5,656 nt of DNA, taken from contig WQYJ01000142.1 of assembly GCA_009781325.1 (NCBI GenBank), forward strand, positions 1 to 5,656, in the 5' to 3' direction. Every line of letters begins with the position of its first letter. Position 1 is the stretch's first letter. This DNA is from Propionibacteriaceae bacterium. Its GTDB lineage: Bacteria; Actinomycetota; Actinomycetes; Propionibacteriales; Propionibacteriaceae. A program made the position numbers and the translations under genes. A model generated the notes under the pieces. It was not told the DNA's origin. It did not search any database and was given only the letters and a program-made list of their open reading frames with translations. Below are positions 1 through 5,457 of this stretch, in pieces.

Positions 1-2
1 CC

Positions 3-75
3 GCCCCCATAGCCCAACGGCAGAGGCAATCGACTTAAAATCGATCAAGTGTCGGTTCGAATCCGACTGGGGGCA
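3..75 (+). tRNA. tRNA-Leu(UAA) with class I body (short variable loop)
   Basis: A full cloverleaf can be drawn. The 7-bp acceptor stem is GCCCCCA (3-9) with TGGGGGC (68-74). The D arm has GCC (12-14) paired with GGC (25-27) and GG in the loop. The anticodon stem is ATCGA/TCGAT with loop CTTAAAA (34-40), giving anticodon UAA (36-38). The variable region is only 5 nt (46-50). The T arm is GTCGG-TTCGAAT-CCGAC. The discriminator is A75, followed by CCC, so CCA is not encoded. UAA reads the leucine codon UUA, and A73 is the usual Leu discriminator. However, bacterial tRNA-Leu is normally class II with a long variable arm, as is the other Leu tRNA in this window. The fold and anticodon are clear; the charged amino acid is inferred. 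UUA occurs at L16 of the M20 peptidase and L176 of the lipoprotein, both leucine-like positions, which fits Leu. Confidence 0.88.
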
Positions 76-122
76 CCCAAGCCGCTTCAACCGACCCCAC
101 CCCCTCCCAAAACCCGTCACCG

Positions 123-159
123 GGCGTACTTCATCGTCAAAGCGACGACAAATCACGCC
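123..159. repeat. Imperfect palindrome, copy A, upstream of the DUF559 gene
   Basis: Two 16-nt arms, GGCGTACTTCATCGTC (123-138) and GACGACAAATCACGCC (144-159), pair at 12 of 16 positions around a 5-nt loop. The element has the same 37-nt length and layout as copy B at 1147-1183. The two match at 27 of 37 positions, and 5 of the 10 differences lie in the loop, as expected for a family of small mobile palindromes (REP/MITE-like). It lies between the tRNA and the start of the DUF559 gene, so it could also form a hairpin in that gene's leader. Confidence 0.7.
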
Positions 160-203
160 GGTTGTTAGAAAAAGAGCATTTTGGGGGTGCTACTTGCCAT
201 GGT

Positions 204-1169
204 ATGGGTATGACTATTGATGTGATTCGGTTGCAGTTGGCACAAAGAGTTGCTTCGACTCAGGCTGGTGTGATTACGACGGTGCAGGGAGACCGCCTCG
301 GGGTTAGTAAAGACGTTCGTGCTCGCCTGGTACACCAGGCAATCTGGCGGCGCATTGTGCCTGGTTACTATGCCGTCACTCCAGACTCCTGGATGCAGCG
401 CGCATGGGCTGGGGTGCTCATTGGGGGGCCCAAGGCTCTTCTTGGCGGCGAGGCTGCCTTGCATGCTATGGGACTGTGGAAAGAGCCCCAGGAGATTGTT
501 GTTTATGTCGGTCGAACGGCAGGGTTTCCACAAGATGAGAGATGGCGGTTCATTCGGGCGGAAAGACATAGGGCAAAGTATGGGCTCATTCCACATACGA
601 CACTTGACGAGGCAGTCATTGATGTAGCGCAGGAATGGTCGGTTGACGCCTTGGTTGCCCTGGTGGGAAATGTCGTTACCAGCGGTCGTACAACCGTCAC
701 TGCACTTCAAGATGAGTTGGAGTCCAGGGCGCGGCATCGTCAGCGACGACTGGTGACAGACATACTTGCTGACGTGGAGGATGGTACGACAAGTGCTCTA
801 GAGTACCGTTATCGATATGGCGTTGAGAAGCCCCATCGTCTTCCCAGACCTGCGCGTCAAGTAGCACCTTTCCAGAAATATCGCGTGGACAACTGGTACG
901 AAGCACAGAAACTGATTGTTGAGGTAGATGGACTGGCCTATCATTCCGGTGTGGCTGCTTCGACGGATATGGATCGTGATAACTATCATTCAGCTCAAGG
1001 TGTGCAGACCCTCCGTTTCACCTGGAACCACATAGTCACCAACCCCTGCCAAACAGCCCACACTGTAGCAACAGCACTAACAGCCCGAGGTTGGCAAGGC
1101 CAAATCCGTCGTTGTCCCCGCTGTGCATCCTCTCAACAGCACAACAGGCGTACTTTATCGCCGCTATGA
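204..1169 (+). CDS. AbiEi-like winged-helix / DUF559 (PD-(D/E)XK-like) protein
   Basis: A 321-residue protein from ATG 204. The frame stays open to a TTG at 162 and a second ATG lies at 210. No start has a clear Shine-Dalgarno, so 204 is a preference. Numbering below is from TTG 162. Residues ~22-75 look like the AbiEi-type winged-helix N-domain (ends WRRIVPGYYAV). Residues ~205-300 resemble DUF559, a Vsr-like restriction-endonuclease fold: E214 (SALEYRY), D243 (YRVDNWY) and E254-x-D256 (VEVDG) form a plausible catalytic set. Both cysteines of a CPRC pair lie near the C-terminus (318, 321). Proteins of this architecture are common in Actinobacteria and usually carry the type IV toxin-antitoxin AbiEi domain name, but no partner toxin gene is present here. 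Function is unproven: DNA binding and nicking or cleavage is inference. Palindromes flank the gene, and the last seven codons plus the stop lie in copy B. Confidence 0.85.
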   Translation: MGMTIDVIRLQLAQRVASTQAGVITTVQGDRLGVSKDVRARLVHQAIWRRIVPGYYAVTPDSWMQRAWAGVLIGGPKALLGGEAALHAMGLWKEPQEIVVYVGRTAGFPQDERWRFIRAERHRAKYGLIPHTTLDEAVIDVAQEWSVDALVALVGNVVTSGRTTVTALQDELESRARHRQRRLVTDILADVEDGTTSALEYRYRYGVEKPHRLPRPARQVAPFQKYRVDNWYEAQKLIVEVDGLAYHSGVAASTDMDRDNYHSAQGVQTLRFTWNHIVTNPCQTAHTVATALTARGWQGQIRRCPRCASSQQHNRRTLSPL

Positions 1170-1183
1170 CGACAAAGTGCGCC
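1147..1183. repeat. Imperfect palindrome, copy B, spanning the DUF559 stop codon
   Basis: Arms GGCGTACTTTATCGCC (1147-1162) and GACGACAAAGTGCGCC (1168-1183) pair at 14 of 16 positions, one of them G-T, around a 5-nt loop. It has the same length and arrangement as copy A at 123-159. It encodes the C-terminal residues RRTLSPL and the TGA stop of the DUF559 gene, so the element probably inserted into, or evolved at, the 3' end of that gene. A hairpin here could slow or stop transcription before the acetyltransferase gene, but no T-run follows, so a classic intrinsic terminator is not supported. Confidence 0.72.
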
Positions 1184-1185
1184 CG

Positions 1186-1222
1186 TTGGCAGTAAAAGGG
1201 GTTGTCGGGATAGGATTTGGGT
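1186..1222 (+). promoter_or_regulatory. Probable leaderless promoter of the GNAT gene
   Basis: TAGGAT (1211-1216) fits an actinobacterial -10 element and lies exactly six bases before ATG 1223, the spacing expected when transcription begins at the start codon. TTGGCA (1186-1191) is a possible -35, with a longish 19-bp spacer. The AGGA inside the same hexamer could instead act as a weak Shine-Dalgarno seven bases before the ATG, so a leadered transcript is not excluded. Confidence 0.5.
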
Positions 1223-1852
1223 ATGGAGCTAGGAAAAATAACTACTGTTACTCGGGAGGGATTGCCGCTCATTCTGTCGCCGTTTATGACGACGGAGGCG
1301 CAGCGGGTGTACGAGTTGTGTCAGGATCCGGAAATCCAGCGCTGGACTACGGTGCCAAGTCCATACACTCTCACCGATGGTGAGAAGTTTGTGACTCAAT
1401 TTGCCCCGGCAGCGTGGGAGGAACTGGCAAATGGGAGTTTCTCCACTGAGCACGAAGGGGCCGAGCTTTGCTGGGGACTTCGCATTGCCGGAAGCAGTGA
1501 ACCTGCGGGGCTGTGGGGGAGTATTGGTCTCAAGCGCATTGGAAACCGGGATATGGAGATTGGTTGGTGGCTGGGTGCTGATGTACGCGGACACGGGATC
1601 ATGAAAGCAGCCGTCGAGGTAGTCATCCAGACTGCCTTCTCACCTGATTTCCCGCTTCATGCGGCGTCGATCAGATGGTACGCCTATGTCGGCAACCACG
1701 CGTCAGCAGTGATCGCCCAACGCACGGGATTTGCCTACGAAGGTATCAACGAGCATCCGCCCAGCGGCGGACCGGCATCGTGGACTGCCGTCCTCTACCC
1801 AGGTGACCCGATGACGCCAAGGGATGGCTGGCCGGATCTATTGCCGGAATAG
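1223..1852 (+). CDS. GNAT family N-acetyltransferase, RimJ/RimL type
   Basis: A 209-residue cytoplasmic protein of the GCN5-related acetyltransferase superfamily, expected to move an acetyl group from acetyl-CoA to an amine; the substrate cannot be read from sequence. Family marks in order: an N-terminal DPEIQRWTTVPSPYT stretch (35-49) typical of the RimJ/RimL subgroup; EIGWWLGADVRGHGIMKAA (112-130), strand 4 and the acetyl-CoA pyrophosphate loop with an R-G-x-G core; and NHASAVIAQRTGFAYEG (158-174), matching the subgroup's N-x-x-S...GF..EG motif. Its length suits a single-domain GNAT. ATG 1223 is preferred over TTG 1217 because it sits six bases after TAGGAT, whereas TTG would leave no room for a promoter or ribosome site. 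It begins 53 bases after the DUF559 stop and ends 31 bases from the convergent lipoprotein gene. I see no hairpin terminator in that gap. Confidence 0.9.
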   Translation: MELGKITTVTREGLPLILSPFMTTEAQRVYELCQDPEIQRWTTVPSPYTLTDGEKFVTQFAPAAWEELANGSFSTEHEGAELCWGLRIAGSSEPAGLWGSIGLKRIGNRDMEIGWWLGADVRGHGIMKAAVEVVIQTAFSPDFPLHAASIRWYAYVGNHASAVIAQRTGFAYEGINEHPPSGGPASWTAVLYPGDPMTPRDGWPDLLPE

Positions 1853-1883
1853 AGTCAGGCTCCCCTCCAACTTGTGAGATCCC

Positions 1884-3740
1884 CTAGATAGGTTTCCCGG
1901 AGTTGTAGTCGAAGTAGACCACTTCGCCCTGGCAATGAACACCATAATGATCGAGGCATACTGTCACTTCGCCTTTGGACACAAAAGCAACACGTATCGC
2001 CGCAGCGCTTGGATTGGCTGATGCCAATGCATCGATATTGCCATTCAGGACTGTATCGATGGGATTGATCCCTGTGTAGTCCCTAGCCACGTGATCAACT
2101 TGGGTCTTGCCGGACATGATTTGATCGATTCTCCACAGTTCTCCGTAGGGAGATAGGTCGCTGGGCAGCCTGAGCAGAACCTGGGAAGTGATACGTAAGC
2201 CAGACAATTCGTCGGTGTTGAGAAGGAATGGATTGCCGATGGGGAACTTGAAAACCAGGTCAAATCCCACTTGTTCTTTCGGCTTCATGGGCGCAGCCCA
2301 GAAGATCTCATAATCAGCAGGCAAACCCGTGAATGACCCAACAAGGTCGCCTACGCTGCTTCCTGGATTTTGTCCCCATGCCTGATTATTGTGCGGCGAC
2401 AGCAGGTTTGTGTTGATGAACTCGATGTAGTTCACATCGTCGTAGAAAAAATCTGCCAGTGTCATCCGATATCCATCCTCCAAGCGGAAGGCAGCACCGT
2501 CGAACTCCAGCGGGTCCGACCATTCAATTGCCAGGTAGGTGTAGCGCTCGACGACGAGAAGATCCTGGACTATTCTGGCCGTCCACTCGGTTCTCAGGCC
2601 TATACTGCCATCACCGAACTCGCTGAGCGGGGAGGGAAGAGAATCCAGCCAAGACTGAGCGGCAGCCTGTGTATTGGGGAATCCTGGAAGGTCCAGTTTG
2701 CCGTCATCGACCGTACATGAATCGTATCCGCCGCATGCTCCACTGACGGCAGTGGGACGCCATCCAGCGGCTCCTCCTGTGCCACGCGATTGAGTTGTAT
2801 TCTCTGGAGTAGAACCGAAGTACCCGAACTCAGATGTCATTTCTCGGATATTCGAGGGATCCATAGGTACGTACCCTGCCCGCGAAGCGAGTTGCTGGCC
2901 TTCGTCACTGAGGAACCAGTCAATGAGCTCCCGGCTCAAGGAGTCTTCAGGCTCATCGGCACGGATGACAGCGAAGTAGTTTGTTCCATAAGGATAGGCG
3001 TCGGTTGAGATATTCTCATTCGAGGGGGTGACCCCATCAATCGCCAGTGCCTTGGTGTTATCTTTCACGTACATTTCCTGGGTGTAGTAAAACATGGAGT
3101 AACCCAGGGCTTGATCAGAGTTGTCGTACTCACTGATAGCATCCACCAGGTCATTCATCGTGGTGATTCGGTACCTCTCTGGTGCATCCATGGGTACGGT
3201 ATCGCCCATGGCTAACTGTAGAAAGAGGGTTTGGGAGCCCGAATTAGTCTGACGCTGATAGGGAATGATGCCACTGTTTTTGCCCTTGACCTGGCTCCAA
3301 TTTGTGATCTTCCCCGTGTAGATGTCTTTGACCTGCTGACCTGTGAGTTCATTGACAGGGTTGGATTCATTGACGAGGAAGACCAGTCCATCCTTCACAA
3401 TGGGGATAACCTCGAGTTCGACTCCGGCCTGCGCAGCAGCGGCGAGTTCCTCGACACTCGGAGCTGTGACAAAGATGATGTCCTTGTCCCCAGCGATGAG
3501 GTTGTCATAGGCCATCTCAGTTTTGTTGTGCACTAGTCCTTCGTCGGTACCTCGCAGCCACATCAGGGCAGCCTTGGTGAGCGGAATCGTCGCTGTAGAG
3601 CCGTCTATGAGTTCCACAAACTGCGCGGGGAGTGTGGGAGCGGTCGTATGTGATGGGGTGTTAGTGGACTCCTGGGGTTGGGTGCAACCAGCAAGTGCGA
3701 GAGCAATGGCGGCGACAACTACGATTCCTCGGTTTCGCAT
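1884..3740 (-). CDS. PstS-family substrate-binding lipoprotein with extra C-terminal domain
   Basis: A 618-residue lipoprotein. The signal peptide ends in a lipobox LALAGC (C19), followed by a Ser/Thr/Pro linker to ~38. Residues ~40-310 are a type 2 periplasmic-binding fold of the PstS phosphate-binding family: DGSTATIPL (46-54), DLIF-like DIIFVTAPSVEEL (87-99), VNELTGQQVKDIYTGKITNWSQV (129-151), the anion-loop-like QRQTNSGSQT (162-171) and LGYSMFYYTQEMY (212-224). PstS proteins usually have ~300-370 residues, so ~300 are extra. The extension (~325-618) contains ACGGYDSC (C336, C342), FRLEDGYRMTLADFFYDDVNYIEFINTNLL (418-447) and LRLPSDLSPYGELW (523-536), which faintly recall DUF3298/RsiV-like domains, and CLDHYGVHC (C595, C603). 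Paired cysteines suggest disulfides outside the membrane. ATG 3740 has AGGAGG five bases upstream (3746-3751). No pst permease genes are in view. Phosphate as ligand is inferred; signalling or scavenging is possible. Confidence 0.9.
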   Translation of the reverse strand: MRNRGIVVVAAIALALAGCTQPQESTNTPSHTTAPTLPAQFVELIDGSTATIPLTKAALMWLRGTDEGLVHNKTEMAYDNLIAGDKDIIFVTAPSVEELAAAAQAGVELEVIPIVKDGLVFLVNESNPVNELTGQQVKDIYTGKITNWSQVKGKNSGIIPYQRQTNSGSQTLFLQLAMGDTVPMDAPERYRITTMNDLVDAISEYDNSDQALGYSMFYYTQEMYVKDNTKALAIDGVTPSNENISTDAYPYGTNYFAVIRADEPEDSLSRELIDWFLSDEGQQLASRAGYVPMDPSNIREMTSEFGYFGSTPENTTQSRGTGGAAGWRPTAVSGACGGYDSCTVDDGKLDLPGFPNTQAAAQSWLDSLPSPLSEFGDGSIGLRTEWTARIVQDLLVVERYTYLAIEWSDPLEFDGAAFRLEDGYRMTLADFFYDDVNYIEFINTNLLSPHNNQAWGQNPGSSVGDLVGSFTGLPADYEIFWAAPMKPKEQVGFDLVFKFPIGNPFLLNTDELSGLRITSQVLLRLPSDLSPYGELWRIDQIMSGKTQVDHVARDYTGINPIDTVLNGNIDALASANPSAAAIRVAFVSKGEVTVCLDHYGVHCQGEVVYFDYNSGKPI

Positions 3741-3772
3741 GAAAACCTCCTATCAGAACAGTGTTTGTCTTC

Positions 3773-3801
3773 AGTCTAGGCACAGAAGATTGCTCTGACA
3801 G
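3773..3801 (-). promoter_or_regulatory. Promoter of the PstS-like lipoprotein gene
   Basis: On the minus strand, CTGTCA (3796-3801) and TAGACT (3773-3778) are separated by 17 bp and match -35 and -10 consensus at four positions each or better. The predicted start of transcription leaves a leader of roughly 25-30 nt holding the AGGAGG ribosome site at 3746-3751. The phased repeats at 3813-3867 begin one 11-bp step upstream of the -35, the usual position for an activator. Confidence 0.5.
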
Positions 3802-3812
3802 GCCATTTCATA

Positions 3813-3867
3813 GATTCCTAAGTGATTTCTTCGCGATTTCATACTGATTTATCAGTGATCTTTTCCA
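3813..3867 (-). promoter_or_regulatory. Five 11-bp phased direct repeats, candidate Pho-type operator
   Basis: On the plus strand, GAT recurs at 3813, 3824, 3835, 3846 and 3857, exactly 11 bp apart. The units are GATTCCTAAGT, GATTTCTTCGC, GATTTCATACT, GATTTATCAGT and GATCTTTTCCA. Read toward the lipoprotein gene, each unit ends in ATC and four end in AATC. Direct repeats at 11-bp spacing are the known binding pattern of PhoB/PhoP/OmpR-family response regulators, and the downstream gene is a PstS-like phosphate-binding lipoprotein. The base sequence is not an obvious copy of the E. coli or Streptomyces Pho box, so the regulator is inferred. A perfect small palindrome ACTGAT-TT-ATCAGT (3843-3856) lies inside the array and could be an alternative operator. 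Confidence 0.55.
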
Positions 3868-3895
3868 AAACGTGCCATGGGGCCTGGCCCCGGCA
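3867..3895 (-). terminator. Probable intrinsic terminator of tRNA-Leu(GAG)
   Basis: Read on the minus strand, TGCC and GGGG pair with CCCC and GGCA around a 5-nt loop (CCAGG), with a 2-nt AT bulge in the 3' arm. The hairpin covers 3873-3895 and is followed by CG and TTTT (3867-3870). It starts about 33 bases after the 3' end of the tRNA and lies before the operator of the lipoprotein gene, so it would insulate that gene from tRNA transcription. The T-run is short, so efficiency is uncertain. Confidence 0.5.
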
Positions 3896-3927
3896 TGGAA
3901 AGGAAGGGAAATAGAGATTTCAGAAAG

Positions 3928-4012
3928 TGTCCGAGAGAGGACTTGAACCTCCACAGCCTTTACGGCCACTAGCACCTCAAGCTAGCGCGTCTACCTATTC
4001 CGCCACCCGGAC
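3928..4012 (-). tRNA. tRNA-Leu(GAG), class II
   Basis: An 85-nt tRNA on the minus strand. Acceptor GTCCGGG pairs with CTCGGAC, with one G-U. The anticodon stem CTAGC/GCTAG is perfect, with loop TTGAGGT and anticodon GAG (plus-strand 3976-3978). A long variable arm built on GGCC..GGCT and a T arm GGAGG-TTCAAGT-CCTCT complete a standard class II leucine tRNA. The discriminator is A and CCA is not encoded. It decodes CUC and CUU. It lies between the divergent M20 gene and the lipoprotein gene, which shares its strand. Confidence 0.96.
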
Positions 4013-4035
4013 AAGGTGTTGAATACCAGAGGGAA

Positions 4036-4064
4036 ACTATACCAATACATCCCAGCCTTGGCGA
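4036..4064 (-). promoter_or_regulatory. Probable promoter of tRNA-Leu(GAG)
   Basis: On the minus strand TATAGT (4036-4041) is a good -10, with TCGCCA (4059-4064) 17 bp upstream as a weak -35. Transcription would start near 4029, about 17 bases before the mature 5' end, leaving a short leader for RNase P to remove. It is divergent from the M20 promoter, which lies about 40 bp away. Confidence 0.45.
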
Positions 4065-4076
4065 TTCCGTCATGGT

Positions 4077-4113
4077 GTGAGACGGTGAGCGGGACCGCCG
4101 GTAGTATCGGTAT
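4077..4113 (+). promoter_or_regulatory. Leaderless promoter of the M20 peptidase gene
   Basis: TAGTAT (4102-4107) is a strong TANNNT -10 and is followed by exactly six bases and ATG 4114. No purine-rich ribosome site is present before the ATG. Together these point to a leaderless transcript, a mode common in Actinobacteria. GTGAGA (4077-4082) is a weak -35 candidate with a 19-bp spacer. Confidence 0.6.
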
Positions 4114-5424
4114 ATGACAGCGATTGCGCGATCTGAGGCGGTGGCCTTCGCCTCGGAGTTAATCCGGATGGATACGTCGAACTATGGGCCGGATATCGAA
4201 GGACCGGGAGAGCGCCACGCTGCGGAATACGTAGCTGGCAAGCTCGATGAGGTTGGAATCAGCGTTGAAGTACTGGAGTCCCGACCTCGGCGTACCACAC
4301 TGGTTGCTTCCTGGGAGCCTGAGGGTTGTGATAAGTCCATTCCGGCGCTGCTGGTCCATGGGCACACTGATGTCGTACCTGCCATCGCTGACGAGTGGTC
4401 GGTCGATCCGTTCTCCGGAGAGATTAAGGATGGCTGTATTTGGGGGCGCGGAGCGGTCGACATGAAGAACTTCGATGCAGTGATTCTGGCTGTGGTCCGA
4501 GACCGGGTACGCACCCAGCGCCCGACTCGGCGCCCCATGAGGCTCGTGTTCACTGCCGATGAGGAAGCCGGTGGATCGCTGGGGTCGATATGGCTGGCTG
4601 ACAACCACCCCGATCTGATCGCAGACTGCACTCAAGCTGTGGGTGAGGTCGGCGGGTTCTCGCTGACGGTTGAAGGTCAAAGGCTCTATCTCATTCAGAC
4701 CGCGGAGAAGGGAATTGCCTGGCTCAAACTGATTGCCGAAGGTACGGCCGGTCACGGTTCGATGCGTAATGATGACAATGCGGTGGCCGAGTTGGTACGT
4801 GTAGTTACTGCACTCGATTCGCATGTCTGGCCTGCCACCCTTCACCCAGCTCAGCAGGCATTCTTGGATAATGTCGGCGAAACACTCGACATCCAGATCA
4901 CATCTTCCAATGTCGAAGAGACCCTGACCAAGCTAGGTTCGATCGCACGAATGGTGGGTGCGACGATGAGTCATACTCTGACCCCGACCATGCTTGAAGC
5001 TGGTTACAAGGCTAACGTCATCCCTCGCGTGGCGACAGCTTGCCTTGATGGCCGCTATCTGCCTGGGCGCAAGGAAGAATTCCTTGACATAGTGCGCGGC
5101 TATCTGTCAGAAAAAGTACGCATGGAGTTCATCCAAGAACAACCGGGAGTCGAAGCAGAGTGGGGGACGACGCTTACTGATGCTATGGCAGCATCGGTGC
5201 GTGAGTTCGATCCGACGGCGAAGCTCACCCCGTACCTGATGTCGGGGGGTACTGATGCTAAAGGCTGGGCCAAGTTGGGTATCCAGTGTTATGGCTTCAC
5301 ACCTTTGAAGCTTCCGCCAGACTTTGAGTTTATTTCCATGTTCCACGGAGTTGACGAGCGTGTACCGGTGGAATCTGTCGAGTTCTGCACAGACGTCTTC
5401 GATCGCTTCCTCGATCTTGCCTAA
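4114..5424 (+). CDS. M20/M25/M40 family metallopeptidase (dipeptidase or deacylase)
   Basis: A 436-residue cytoplasmic enzyme of the M20 di-zinc hydrolase family (ArgE/DapE/CPG2/PepV relatives), expected to cleave a dipeptide or N-acyl amino acid; the substrate is undetermined. The active site looks intact: H84 and D86 in HGHTDVVP (first metal ligand and supporting Asp); D116 in GRGAVDMK (bridging ligand); E150 (base) and E151 (ligand) in TADEEAGG; E178 as the likely next ligand; and H411 in MFHGVDERV (last ligand). The inserted dimerisation domain starts near GIAWLKLIAEGTAGHGSM (200-217), with H214 matching the conserved His that completes the partner's active site. Length is normal for the family and no signal peptide is seen. 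The start is fixed by the -10 element six bases upstream. The gene stands alone; inverted repeats begin about 20 bases after its TAA. Confidence 0.93.
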   Translation: MTAIARSEAVAFASELIRMDTSNYGPDIEGPGERHAAEYVAGKLDEVGISVEVLESRPRRTTLVASWEPEGCDKSIPALLVHGHTDVVPAIADEWSVDPFSGEIKDGCIWGRGAVDMKNFDAVILAVVRDRVRTQRPTRRPMRLVFTADEEAGGSLGSIWLADNHPDLIADCTQAVGEVGGFSLTVEGQRLYLIQTAEKGIAWLKLIAEGTAGHGSMRNDDNAVAELVRVVTALDSHVWPATLHPAQQAFLDNVGETLDIQITSSNVEETLTKLGSIARMVGATMSHTLTPTMLEAGYKANVIPRVATACLDGRYLPGRKEEFLDIVRGYLSEKVRMEFIQEQPGVEAEWGTTLTDAMAASVREFDPTAKLTPYLMSGGTDAKGWAKLGIQCYGFTPLKLPPDFEFISMFHGVDERVPVESVEFCTDVFDRFLDLA

Positions 5425-5441
5425 CCGCAGCACCACCATCC

Positions 5442-5457
5442 CCCACCCTGCGGTGGG
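5442..5457 (+). terminator. Hairpin after the M20 gene, possible weak terminator
   Basis: CCCACC (5442-5447) pairs perfectly with GGTGGG (5452-5457) around CTGC, 17 bases after the peptidase stop, followed by TTCTGCTCTT. The T-run is broken, so the hairpin could end transcription only weakly. It is also part of the first inverted unit of the repeat array, which may be its real origin. Confidence 0.35.

Noticed and set aside
51..78. tRNA 3' end used as an integration (att) site
   Set aside because: I found no second copy of the T-arm/acceptor sequence in the window and no integrase gene.
112..124. CCCG-TCAC-CGGG hairpin as terminator of the UAA tRNA
   Set aside because: The stem is only four pairs, with no T-run after it, and its right arm overlaps palindrome A.
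162..203. TTG at 162 as the start of the DUF559 gene
   Set aside because: No ribosome site precedes it, it abuts palindrome A, and the extra 14 residues (EKEHFGGATCHG and neighbours) do not look like the family; kept as an alternative only.
165..737. 190-codon minus-strand open frame antisense to the DUF559 gene
   Set aside because: It has no family features, and the plus-strand frame has clear domain motifs.
1853..1883. Bidirectional terminator between the convergent GNAT and lipoprotein genes
   Set aside because: The 31-bp gap shows no convincing hairpin with a T-run on either strand.
4159..4845. 228-codon minus-strand open frame within the M20 gene
   Set aside because: It is antisense to a gene with an intact M20 active site, and its product shows no recognisable domain.
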